This document shows, one piece after another, positions 1 through 7,806 of a stretch of 64,000 nucleotides of DNA (the stretch's first letter is position 1; the number at the start of each line of letters is the position of its first letter). The stretch covers positions 49,485-113,484 of the forward strand of contig JAUIFP010000002.1 of the NCBI GenBank assembly GCA_030430365.1, given 5' to 3'. The DNA comes from Alphaproteobacteria bacterium. GTDB lineage: Bacteria > Pseudomonadota > Alphaproteobacteria > Sphingomonadales > Sphingomonadaceae. The position numbers were made by a program, and so were the translations under genes. A model generated the notes under the pieces. That model saw nothing but the letters and a program-made list of their open reading frames with translations. It made no database searches and was not told where the DNA came from.

Positions 1-832
1 CGGCAAAAGAGAATTCACCGATCGCCGGTTCGTTGCCACGATATCTTTGTGAAAAGCCGCGGCTCGTGCCCATGCCTCCCTTCCACTGGAAGAACAGGTG
101 GGTCTGCACGGCGGCGACCTTGTCCAGGCTTGCGCTCCAATCCGGGTGGACCCAATCGGTATGGTAATGCGTTGCTAGGCCGACTTTCGAAAAGACAGCG
201 CCCCGCAGGGCCTCTTCCGCCACCTTTTCAGCGGCATGGACGGCTTGCATGCTGTAGCGCCGCTGCAATGAACCATCACAGGTGAAAGTGAACTGGCAGC
301 CCGTTACGCGCTCGATCCCCTGAGAGACAACGCCGCAAACCGTATTCGGGAATACCGGGTGGCGGACGCGGTTGAGAATGACTTGGGCAACGGCGCGCTG
401 GCCTTCAACGTCATGACCGGCTTCATAGAGCTGCGCCATCGCAAGACATGCACGTGCCCGTTCCCAATCGCGGTCCGAACCGCGCCAGGAAAAGGCCTTG
501 GCCTGGTGCAATTTTCCCGAAGCGAATGGGATGGAATTGTTCAGCGCGGTCGCAGTTTGCCGAGCGGCCTGATCACGATCTGAATCAGACGACAAGGCCG
601 CGCCGTCCGGCCCCAAATTCGCCAGTTGGAGGGTCGCTGGAGGAACCGAAGCGTCTATCTTGCTCTCTTCGTCCCGCTGGAACGCTGCGCTGGCATCGCC
701 AGGTGCCATTGCGAAAGCCAGCAGCGCAGAGCCAATCACTAGGATCAGCAAATAGGGCATGATGCTGATCACCGTCCACGCGGCCGAAGATGGCAAGTTC
801 GCAAAGCGGAGGTTCTTGGGCTGACCGGTCAT
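1..832 (-). CDS. SleB-type cell wall hydrolase, C-terminus cut by the window edge
   Basis: This frame runs off the left edge, so the protein is incomplete (about 277 codons seen). It starts at ATG 832-830. A membrane anchor follows at roughly residues 15-40 (VISIMPYLLILVIGSALLAF), then a low-complexity linker. From about residue 120 comes a Hydrolase_2 (SleB/CwlJ) domain, with ARACLAMAQLYEAG, EGQRAVAQVILNRVRHP and FPNTVCGVV. The Glu in LYEAG matches the conserved acidic residue of this family. Family members cleave peptidoglycan; in Gram-negatives they are thought to act in the periplasm in wall remodelling. The fold assignment is secure, but the physiological role is inferred. No operon partner is visible. 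Confidence 0.85.
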   Translation of the reverse strand, partial: MTGQPKNLRFANLPSSAAWTVISIMPYLLILVIGSALLAFAMAPGDASAAFQRDEESKIDASVPPATLQLANLGPDGAALSSDSDRDQAARQTATALNNSIPFASGKLHQAKAFSWRGSDRDWERARACLAMAQLYEAGHDVEGQRAVAQVILNRVRHPVFPNTVCGVVSQGIERVTGCQFTFTCDGSLQRRYSMQAVHAAEKVAEEALRGAVFSKVGLATHYHTDWVHPDWSASLDKVAAVQTHLFFQWKGGMGTSRGFSQRYRGNEPAIGEFSFA

Positions 833-1129
833 ACTGCGATGCAGCATACGGGACGCACACCGATTCGAATAGTTAATTTCTCGTTGATCGCTTGTCCCGC
901 ACCTTGTTGGAGAGGCCTTGGCGGCCAGCGCATTCCGTGTCGTAAAGTGGCCAAATTTGGGCTGCGAAGGCGCTGTCATCGAAGACCGACAAATGCTTAG
1001 CGCGGCTTTCTCTATCCAGGCGAAGAAGAAAAAACGTGTGAAACAAGGGCTTCTGGCTACGTTTGACATATGATATGCAGTAAAAAAAGAATTCACGTTG
1101 TGCCGGAGAGGTTGTTCGGAGGGGTCGCA
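833..1129. other. Intergenic region upstream of the SleB-type gene
   Basis: No credible coding frame was found on either strand. It must hold the promoter of the leftward hydrolase gene. A TTGACA hexamer at 1063-1068 lies just before the small frame at 1130, but no convincing -10 box follows at normal spacing. Confidence 0.5.
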
Positions 1130-1300
1130 GTGAAAAGAGAAGTGTTCGATGTGGGAAAGGTGCAGCCGATCGATGCGGTCGGTTTCTGTCCAGCCATCTA
1201 TGAGGGCGGTATGGAGTCTTTCGTACGGGTTGTTTCCAGAATAGCCGGTATCATCGCACTGCCAGTTGCGATTATCGGGTTGATCTGGGTCCTGAGCTGA
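1130..1300 (+). CDS. Small putative membrane protein (56 aa)
   Basis: A short frame starts at GTG 1130, preceded by GGAGG at about 1118-1122. A longer reading from ATG 1070 has no comparable ribosome-binding site. The last 25 residues (VVSRIAGIIALPVAIIGLIWVLS) form a single hydrophobic helix ending directly at the C-terminus, which would suit a tail-anchored small inner-membrane protein. I do not recognise the family. The ribosome-binding site and helix are the only support, and a chance frame is quite possible in this otherwise gene-poor stretch. Confidence 0.35.
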   Translation: MKREVFDVGKVQPIDAVGFCPAIYEGGMESFVRVVSRIAGIIALPVAIIGLIWVLS

Positions 1301-1302
1301 CC

Positions 1303-1794
1303 TCCATTTTCGCCATTCCGCATTAGAGCAACGGAAGCCATTGATTCGGGGTCGCTCCGGCTCCCGGCGCCTATCTGTCGTTGGAATTCGGCAGGCTGTG
1401 CTTTTTTTGCGAACTCCAAACCGTCCCTCGAACGCCCTCTTCGGGCGTATTTGCGCGGGCCTAAATCGTCTGCGCAGGCGATATTGAAGAGGGCTTTCTG
1501 AGCCTCCCGGCCGAATGCGGCTTTCTAAAATTATCTATTTAATTCAGTTAGTTAATTTCCTATGAGTAACGCGTCGGCCATTGTCTTTCGATGGCTTTGT
1601 CCGCTGTTGCCCGTTCAGATAGGCAGCCTCAGCTCAAGCGGACACTGCCGAAAACCGCTCCATTCCGGCACAGAACTAAGCCTTTCGGGCTATTGGACCA
1701 TCAAGGGTCTTGAGATAATAAAAGATCGCATCCGTGCCGTATGCGATGACGTCTAACCGGCCCCAAGGCCTGCCTTATCGCGGGAAGCGTGAGC
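1303..1794. other. Intergenic region before the exopolysaccharide locus
   Basis: About 490 bases with no supported gene. It contains a short hairpin (1433-1447) and an AT-rich tract around 1526-1560 that may include the promoter of the sugar transferase gene at 1795. An open frame at 1562-1756 has no recognisable features and is not called. Confidence 0.5.
1433..1447 (+). terminator. Short hairpin, weak terminator candidate
   Basis: CGCCC-TCTTC-GGGCG forms a perfect 5-bp GC stem. No real T-tract follows (only TATTTG). It may end transcription of the small frame upstream, but it is too weak to call with certainty. Confidence 0.3.
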
Positions 1795-3192
1795 ATGAAC
1801 AAGCGGTTCCAAGCGAACAGAGCAACAATCGGTATCGATTCACCTTTCAACGTGACTGTTCAGTCCAAGACCGGACTGCGTCTGCGTATGTACGGTTACT
1901 TCCTGCTGATGGACGTCGCGTCCATTTTTGGCGGGTTTCTGGTGGCCAGCCTATTCATCAACTCGTCGAAGTCGTTCATCGAGGGGCTTAGCTCTGCCAC
2001 GATCTTCGCTGTCATCTATCTCTTCGGTGCCTTCTCGGGGAACCTGTACAACAGGACCGCACTCGAAACACCGCGGAGAAACTTCTACAAGGCCGTAAAT
2101 TATTTTCTGATCGCGACGCTATCGACCGGATTGATCCTGGTCGTTGCGCGGCCACCATCCTTTCTCTTCGACATTCGCCACATCCTGGGGGCCGGTTTCG
2201 CCGCGATCCCGTTTGCTCTCTTCAGGCATTTCTACGCGCAGTACATCACAAGTTTGCCGATCGGTGTCGTGCTCAACACCTTGCTGATTGTGGATGACGA
2301 AGACGTGGGCTTCCATGGGGCTGAGCATTACACCCACATGGACAAGATCGGCATTTCATTGCAGCTGGACAATCCCGGCATGCTGGAAGCGATTGGCGTG
2401 TTGATAGCAAATTTCGATCGCGTGGTTGTATCCTGTTCTCGCGAGCGCAGACCATCCTGGACGCTGTTGCTGCGTGCGGCGAATATCCAGGGCGAGTTCG
2501 TTGAGACGACACCGCATGCGGAAGAGGTGATCGGCGTTGCGGAATTTTGCGGCTGGCCGACGCGCGTTGTTTCCGAAGGGCCGCTCAATCTTGCTGACCG
2601 GGCCAAGAAACGAATGCTCGATCTTGCCTTGACCGTTCCGCTTCTGGTCATCCTGGCGCCGCTGCTGGCCATCACGGCGATTGCCATCAAGCTTGAATCC
2701 CGTGGGCCAGTGCTCTTCCGCCAAGACCGGCTCGGTAGAGGCAATCGCCTCTTCAAGATCCTGAAGTTTCGGAGCATGCGCGTTGAGGACAGCGACGAAC
2801 GCGGTGACCGCTCGACCAGTCGCTATGATGAGCGGATTACCCGGGTAGGTCGCTTTATTCGCAAGACCAGCATCGATGAGCTGCCGCAATTGATCAACGT
2901 GCTCTTGGGCGACATGAGTCTGGTCGGGCCGCGTCCTCACGCTTTGGGTTCAACAGCGGAAGAGAAGCTGTTCTGGCAAATCGACAAGCGGTATTGGCTG
3001 CGTCACGCCTTGAAACCCGGAATTACCGGCCTTGCGCAGGTGCGCGGATTCAGAGGAGCGACCGAGAGCAAAACCGATCTTACGGACCGGTTGGCGGCCG
3101 ACCTGGAATATCTCAATAACTGGAACATGGTTGCGGAAATCGGGATACTCTTCCGCACTGTGGCCGTGCTGTTCCACAGGAACGCTTACTAG
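1795..3192 (+). CDS. Exopolysaccharide-initiating sugar-phosphate transferase
   Basis: A 465-residue polyprenyl-phosphate hexose-1-phosphate transferase. It would load the first sugar onto undecaprenyl phosphate at the inner membrane and so start repeat-unit synthesis. The N-terminal half carries about four to five membrane helices (for example [17 protein letters not shown]) and a soluble CoA-binding-like domain. A further helix near residue 280 leads into the catalytic bacterial sugar transferase domain, with [36 protein letters not shown] and [10 protein letters not shown]. This architecture matches the WcaJ/GumD/GelB type. ATG 1795 is preferred to the in-frame GTG 1789 because GGGAAG at 1782-1787 is better spaced for it. 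It is the first gene of the exopolysaccharide locus. Which sugar is used cannot be read from the sequence. Confidence 0.9.
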   Translation: MNKRFQANRATIGIDSPFNVTVQSKTGLRLRMYGYFLLMDVASIFGGFLVASLFINSSKSFIEGLSSATIFAVIYLFGAFSGNLYNRTALETPRRNFYKAVNYFLIATLSTGLILVVARPPSFLFDIRHILGAGFAAIPFALFRHFYAQYITSLPIGVVLNTLLIVDDEDVGFHGAEHYTHMDKIGISLQLDNPGMLEAIGVLIANFDRVVVSCSRERRPSWTLLLRAANIQGEFVETTPHAEEVIGVAEFCGWPTRVVSEGPLNLADRAKKRMLDLALTVPLLVILAPLLAITAIAIKLESRGPVLFRQDRLGRGNRLFKILKFRSMRVEDSDERGDRSTSRYDERITRVGRFIRKTSIDELPQLINVLLGDMSLVGPRPHALGSTAEEKLFWQIDKRYWLRHALKPGITGLAQVRGFRGATESKTDLTDRLAADLEYLNNWNMVAEIGILFRTVAVLFHRNAY

Positions 3193-3237
3193 TCGCCGGC
3201 TGCCCGAGCGTTGGGATTGGTTTGCCGGGCAAGCCGG

Positions 3238-3798
3238 TCAGAAATAGCGTTCGCCGATCCGCAATTGATCACCGGGATGGACGAGGATGTCGCTATCGAT
3301 TGCAACGCGGATTTCCTTGTCGAAACCTTTTCGCCAGAGAAATGCGTATGTCTCGTTCGCCCGGTAGGAAAAACCGCCCGCGATCGCGACCGCCTGCAGC
3401 ACCGTGACACTGTCCTTTATGGTGTAGCGGCCGGGATTTTCGACTTCGCCGACGATGGAAAAAGGTTCTGCGGTGCGTAGTTCGATAGTCACTTGCGGCT
3501 GAGCAAGATAACCATCGGAAAGCCGGTCGATCATCGACAGCCGCAACTGTTCGGGTGTCCGGTCTCGGGCGGGGATTCTACCAAGAAGAGGAAACGAAAT
3601 GTCTCCCTGGTCATCCAACGCGTAAACGCCGTTGAGCTGTTCTTCGCCGAATACGGAAATATAGACTTCGTCGCCCGGCGCCAGCAGCTGCGCGGTCTGT
3701 ACCCCCGGGAACTGTTCGTTGGTGTAGGCCGTTGGAATTGTGCACGAAGCACCCAGAAAAGCTACAGCGATCCCGGCCGCCCGAATGGAATTACGCAC
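3238..3798 (-). CDS. Short Wza-like polysaccharide export lipoprotein (copy 1)
   Basis: A 186-residue protein of the Poly_export/SLBB family. The signal peptide ends near a lipobox-like LGASC, so it is probably an outer-membrane or periplasmic lipoprotein. The Poly_export domain starts at LLAPGDEVYISVFGE and includes DDQGDISFPLLGRI. An SLBB-like part follows with IVGEVENPGRYTIKD and LQAVAIAGGFSYRA. At this length it is only about half of canonical Wza and lacks the C-terminal barrel helix. GTG 3798 is chosen because AAAGGAG lies nine bases upstream; the frame is open further upstream to 3885. It converges with the sugar transferase gene. A second copy lies at 5636-6220. Confidence 0.85.
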   Translation of the reverse strand: MRNSIRAAGIAVAFLGASCTIPTAYTNEQFPGVQTAQLLAPGDEVYISVFGEEQLNGVYALDDQGDISFPLLGRIPARDRTPEQLRLSMIDRLSDGYLAQPQVTIELRTAEPFSIVGEVENPGRYTIKDSVTVLQAVAIAGGFSYRANETYAFLWRKGFDKEIRVAIDSDILVHPGDQLRIGERYF

Positions 3799-3966
3799 TG
3801 AGAAACACTCCTTTTCGCCCAGGCGGGATACGGTGCGACCATAACGAGATGAACACCGTTTCGTATCACAACAACTCAATTGCAAGAAGCCTATCCTGGC
3901 TTCCTGCCGAAGTGCGGCAAAATTGCTTCTCCTTTTTCATGGCCTGGCAAGATAGGGTGTTCGGCA

Positions 3967-5100
3967 ATGCATAAAAGTCGAATACTGTTCGTTATCAATT
4001 CGCTTGCCGGAGGCGGAGCGGAGCGGGTTTTCAGCCGCATACTTCAGGAATCGGTGGGACGCAGTGAAGAATACGAAATCGCCGTCGCTTTGCTCGATCA
4101 AGATCCGCCCGCTTATGAGTTGCCGGAGCAATTCAGGCATTTCCAGTTGGACGCGCGGCATAGCCTGATCCGCAGCCTCGTTTCGCTGCGCAAGGTCATC
4201 GACGAGTTCGATCCGGATCTGGGCGTAGCTTTTCTTACGCGGGCAAATCTCGCGGCAACAGGGCTCATGCGGCTCAAGGGGCGTCCCTCCATCATCAGTG
4301 AGCGGGTCAACACGGCCGCGCATTTGTCGACCGGCCGCCTGGCAGGCGTGACGCGGGCAATGGTTAAGTTCGGTTACCCGATGGCGAACGAGATATTGGC
4401 GGTGTCGGAAGGGGTGCGGCAGGGATTGATCGAAGATTTCGCGATTTCGCCCGATAAGATCAGCGTTTTCTATAATCCTGTCGACACGCAGAGTATCGCC
4501 GAAAGTGCCAAGGCTGCAGCCGATTTCGATGTGCGCGCCAGCGATATTGTTGCGATGGGGCGCCTTGTCCCGAACAAGAACTTTGCGCTTGCCATTAGCG
4601 CATTTGCGCGGAGTGGCTGGCAAGGACGCTTGGTGATCCTGGGCGAGGGGCCGCTGCGCGAGGATTTGAATGCGCTGGCGGAAGAATTGGGCGTTGCGGA
4701 CCGTGTCTGCCTGCCGGGCTTCGTTGCCAACCCATATGCGGTTCTTGCGCGCGCAGCTCTCTTTCTCTTGAGCTCCAATGCGGAAGGGTTTCCGAATGCG
4801 CTGGTCGAAGCGATGGCCCTGGGCTTGCCTTGCGTCGCGACCGATTGTCGCTCTGGCCCTGCGGAGATCCTTCGGGCGGCGCAGCCGGCATTTGGCGGGG
4901 TCGAGGAAGGGGTAGGGGGGCTGCTCGTCCCCTGTAATGACGTATCGGCAATGGCTGAAGCAATCGACGCTTTGAGCGATCCTCAGCGCGCTGCGCAATT
5001 CACGCAGTCGGGGCTCGAGCGGGTACAGGACTTTTCCGTTGCGCGCTGCGTTGAATCGCTTTGGCAGGCCGTAGAGCGTCAGCTACCGAGTGAACGATAG
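3967..5100 (+). CDS. GT4-type glycosyltransferase
   Basis: A 377-residue GT-B glycosyltransferase. The N-terminal domain opens with ILFVINSLAGGGAERV, the usual acceptor-side loop of GT4 enzymes. The C-terminal nucleotide-sugar domain has VAMGRLVPNKNF, LVILGEGPLREDL and EGFPNALVEAMALGLPCVAT, including the E-x7-E region that holds the donor. It presumably adds a sugar to the lipid-linked repeat unit on the cytoplasmic face. The start is placed at ATG 3967 because family homology begins right there; an upstream extension to 3880 is open but looks non-coding. The donor sugar is unknown. Confidence 0.88.
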   Translation: MHKSRILFVINSLAGGGAERVFSRILQESVGRSEEYEIAVALLDQDPPAYELPEQFRHFQLDARHSLIRSLVSLRKVIDEFDPDLGVAFLTRANLAATGLMRLKGRPSIISERVNTAAHLSTGRLAGVTRAMVKFGYPMANEILAVSEGVRQGLIEDFAISPDKISVFYNPVDTQSIAESAKAAADFDVRASDIVAMGRLVPNKNFALAISAFARSGWQGRLVILGEGPLREDLNALAEELGVADRVCLPGFVANPYAVLARAALFLLSSNAEGFPNALVEAMALGLPCVATDCRSGPAEILRAAQPAFGGVEEGVGGLLVPCNDVSAMAEAIDALSDPQRAAQFTQSGLERVQDFSVARCVESLWQAVERQLPSER

Positions 5101-5113
5101 GCAGAGCGTTTGC

Positions 5114-5455
5114 TCAGCCGAATATCGATATCGCCGAGGCGATTATCGCAGCCCAACCGATCAACGAACTGCCGACGATGATTGCCACACGCAGCGCACC
5201 CGGCAACAGGTGTTCATTATGGCTGTCCTGCCCGGGGTATGACTGCAAAATCGCGCTCTCCAGGGCGAGTTGCTGTTGCCGTGCTGGTGAAAAACTATCA
5301 GTTGCAGGAAAAGACGCAACATCAACATTGCGAAGCGCCCGCGGTTGTGCACTGGCTATTCCAGTTGCGTTGCGATCTCGCGCAGTCGCGGCGTGGCCGG
5401 CATTCGCCGGTCGGCTAGCAGTCGCTGGCGCCATGGCCGCCTGAATATTCGACAT
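5114..5455 (-). CDS. Hypothetical protein with C-terminal membrane helix (113 aa)
   Basis: The N-terminal 60 residues are Ala/Arg-rich and probably disordered. A central segment (SFSPARQQQLALESAILQSYPGQD) could be helical. The C-terminus is one membrane helix (VAIIVGSSLIGWAAIIASAISIF). AGGGGAA lies just upstream of the ATG, supporting translation. It is a tail-anchored-like protein inside the exopolysaccharide locus, so an assembly or regulatory accessory role is possible. I do not recognise the family and assign no function. Confidence 0.5.
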   Translation of the reverse strand: MSNIQAAMAPATASRPANAGHAATARDRNATGIASAQPRALRNVDVASFPATDSFSPARQQQLALESAILQSYPGQDSHNEHLLPGALRVAIIVGSSLIGWAAIIASAISIFG

Positions 5456-5635
5456 TTCCGTTCCCCTGTGTCCGGAGACTTTTGATAGCGGGCCAAGGTT
5501 AAGAGAAGATTTTGTTTTGACTGAAATTCGGGGCAGCGGTAGATTTACTTCTGTCAGCGGACGAAGATTTCGCCGGCCATATTCAAAATCAATTGCTAGC
5601 GCACAACGGCGTCTGCCACAGCCTTGGGACGATCA

Positions 5636-6220
5636 ATGATCGATGTGACCATCGAATTTTTCCGCCGGTTCTTCTTCCCGTTTCTGCTCGGTCTCAGCAT
5701 AGCCGCCTGCTCCACGGGAGGTATCCCGCCACTGCCTGCCGAAACGGCAGCGCGGACGACGGATGCCTATCGCTTGGGGCTGGGCGACAAACTGCGGATC
5801 AATATCTATGATGAGCCGGATCTAAGCGGCGAATTCCAGGTTTCCGGAACCGGCGTAGTAAATATGCCGCTCATTGGTTCGGTGCCCGCGACTGGTCTCA
5901 CAGCAAGCGAGCTTGAGCAGGCTCTCGTCGAAGCCTTCAGTCAGGGATACATCAAGAACCCACGGATCGCCGTGGAAGTGTTCGACTTCCGCCCATATTA
6001 CGTGCTCGGCGAAGTCAACAAGCCCGGGCAGTATCCGGCCCAGGAAGCACTGACCATTCAAGCAGCAATCGCCACAGCAGGCGACTTTACCTATCGCGCG
6101 GACCGCAGTCGGATATTCCTTCGTCCAGCCGGTGAGAGCCAGGAATACGAAGTCCCGATTGAGCGTCCAATCCGTATCTTGCCAGGGGACACCATCAGAG
6201 TGGGCGAGCGGGCTTTCTAG
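5636..6220 (+). CDS. Short Wza-like polysaccharide export lipoprotein (copy 2)
   Basis: A 194-residue Poly_export/SLBB protein resembling the one at 3238-3798. The signal peptide FLLGLSIAAC ends in a good lipobox. The export domain starts at YRLGLGDKLRINIYDEPDL, followed by GTGVVNMPLIGSVPA. The SLBB-like part is YYVLGEVNKPGQYP with AAIATAGDFTYRAD. ATG 5636 is preferred to TTG 5624. It sits 33 bases before the beta-barrel gene at 6254 and is probably co-transcribed with it. Such short forms occur in sphingomonad exopolysaccharide loci and probably contact the Wzz/BY-kinase through the periplasm; that role is inferred. Confidence 0.87.
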   Translation: MIDVTIEFFRRFFFPFLLGLSIAACSTGGIPPLPAETAARTTDAYRLGLGDKLRINIYDEPDLSGEFQVSGTGVVNMPLIGSVPATGLTASELEQALVEAFSQGYIKNPRIAVEVFDFRPYYVLGEVNKPGQYPAQEALTIQAAIATAGDFTYRADRSRIFLRPAGESQEYEVPIERPIRILPGDTIRVGERAF

Positions 6221-6253
6221 CATTCTTTTGGGGGCAATTTAGGGGGCAATCCA

Positions 6254-7729
6254 ATGGCGAAGCGAAGCAATTCCCGCACCATGAATCTGGCTGCGCTGGG
6301 TACGTGCCTGATCCTCGGCACTCTGCAGGCACAGCCTGCGGCGGCCCAGGCGGGTGAGGACGCGCTGACGATCGGCAATAATGCGGACGATCCGACGGCA
6401 GTCGACGATCCGATGGCAGTGGACGTGACACAACCGGATGCCGCTCCGGTGGAAGTGCCCGCCGAGCAGGCTGACACTCGTCCGCTTAAATTGCCGGAGC
6501 CGGAAAGTTACTCCGTCACCTCACCGGAAATCGCAACCACACGCAGTTTGCGTTCGCAAAGTGCGCGCGGTAAAACAGTATCCGGCCGGGCCCGGCATGA
6601 ATATGACCCCGTCGGCATCCGGGCGGGCAGCTTCCTGGTCTATCCATCGGTTAGCGCGAGTACAAACGGCACGACAAATCTATATCGCCAGCCCACCGGC
6701 GATGCCGATGTGTTCTGGAGGGGCGAAGGCGCGATTGATGCCATTTCGCAGTGGTCCCGCCACGAACTGAATCTTACCGCATCCGCTGGCCATAGCATCT
6801 ATGTGCAGCACTCCACCGAAGACGCGACCACCGCATTCGCGGGTGCCGGATGGCGCATCGACGTCAATCGCGATATTGCGCTGGAAGCGGGGGGATCATA
6901 CGAACACGGTGTGTCCAGCCGCAACGCCGTGGACGAGGTGCAGGCGTTCTTGTTCCCCACCGAGTGGGACGAGATCAAGGCAGATGCCACACTCAGGCGC
7001 AGCACCGAACGCTGGGAAAGCAGTCTGTCCTTTGGCTTCCGCGACCGGCAGTTCAACAACAACACCTTGCTGGATGGCACGCGGGTCTCCTTCGATGACC
7101 GCGAGTTCCAAGTTTATCAGATTGGCGGCGAAGTTGCCTATGGCTTCAGCGGGGGCCGGCAGATCTTCGTCAGCGGTTCATGGAGCAAGCGAAATTTCGA
7201 TGTTGTCTCGGTTCCCCGCCGCGACGTCAGGATTGCCGAAGTTCTGGCCGGCCTTGAGAGCGAGATCACGCCGCTGCTGCATGGTCGCTTCGGCGCAGGC
7301 TATGTGAACAGCAATTTCAAGGACCCAAGCGTAGGCACCCGTGAGAGCTTGGCGCTCGATGTCGATCTGGACTACCTTCTGAGCGAATTGACGACGCTTT
7401 CGCTTCAGGCACGCCGTACGCTGGGAGGTGTCGCCGACGTCAACTCGGTAGGGTTCACACAGACATATGTCCGCGCCGGCGCCGACCACGAGTTCCTGCG
7501 CAATCTGATTTTCTCGCTCTACTCGACCTATACCAAGGCGGACTATTTCGGTGCCAATAACGGCGATATCGATCTCTATGGTGCGGACTTCTCCGCCCGC
7601 TGGCTCGTCAATCAGAAGATGGAATTCGATCTGCTGGTGGAATATAACAAGCGCGACGAGGCAGTCATTCAGCCGAACAATGACATCGACGCGCTGTTCG
7701 GCTCCGTAGGCTTCACATATAACTTCTGA
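6254..7729 (+). CDS. Outer-membrane beta-barrel protein of the exopolysaccharide locus
   Basis: A 491-residue protein with signal peptide (LAALGTCLILGTLQAQPAAAQ), an acidic Pro-rich linker of about 90 residues, and then alternating amphipathic strands to a terminal GSVGFTYNF that ends in Phe, as in outer-membrane barrels. It matches the BBP2-like family often found next to Wza-type genes in alphaproteobacterial exopolysaccharide loci. Because the neighbouring Wza-like lipoproteins lack the outer-membrane part, this barrel may be the outer-membrane exit for the polymer; that is inference. The gene is followed by a long perfect inverted repeat. Confidence 0.8.
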   Translation: MAKRSNSRTMNLAALGTCLILGTLQAQPAAAQAGEDALTIGNNADDPTAVDDPMAVDVTQPDAAPVEVPAEQADTRPLKLPEPESYSVTSPEIATTRSLRSQSARGKTVSGRARHEYDPVGIRAGSFLVYPSVSASTNGTTNLYRQPTGDADVFWRGEGAIDAISQWSRHELNLTASAGHSIYVQHSTEDATTAFAGAGWRIDVNRDIALEAGGSYEHGVSSRNAVDEVQAFLFPTEWDEIKADATLRRSTERWESSLSFGFRDRQFNNNTLLDGTRVSFDDREFQVYQIGGEVAYGFSGGRQIFVSGSWSKRNFDVVSVPRRDVRIAEVLAGLESEITPLLHGRFGAGYVNSNFKDPSVGTRESLALDVDLDYLLSELTTLSLQARRTLGGVADVNSVGFTQTYVRAGADHEFLRNLIFSLYSTYTKADYFGANNGDIDLYGADFSARWLVNQKMEFDLLVEYNKRDEAVIQPNNDIDALFGSVGFTYNF

Positions 7730-7747
7730 ATGAAGCCGGTCGCCGGC

Positions 7748-7797
7748 TGCGCTATGGCGCCGCAGCGGGTCTGCACCCGCTGCGGCGCCATAGCGCA
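7748..7797. terminator. Perfect 23-bp inverted repeat between convergent genes
   Basis: Arms at 7748-7770 and 7775-7797 are exact reverse complements with a 4-base CTGC loop. It lies between the stop of the beta-barrel gene (7729) and that of the BY-kinase gene (7807), so both transcripts would fold it near their 3' ends. No T-tract follows on either strand. It may work as a bidirectional transcription block or mRNA 3' stabiliser. Confidence 0.65.
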
Positions 7798-7806
7798 AGC
7801 CATGCA

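Noticed and set aside
1562..1756. Open frame of 64 codons upstream of the sugar transferase
   Set aside because: No family features and no clear ribosome-binding site.
3937..4998. Antisense open frame of 353 codons opposite the GT4 gene
   Set aside because: No recognisable motif; it mirrors codons of the real glycosyltransferase.
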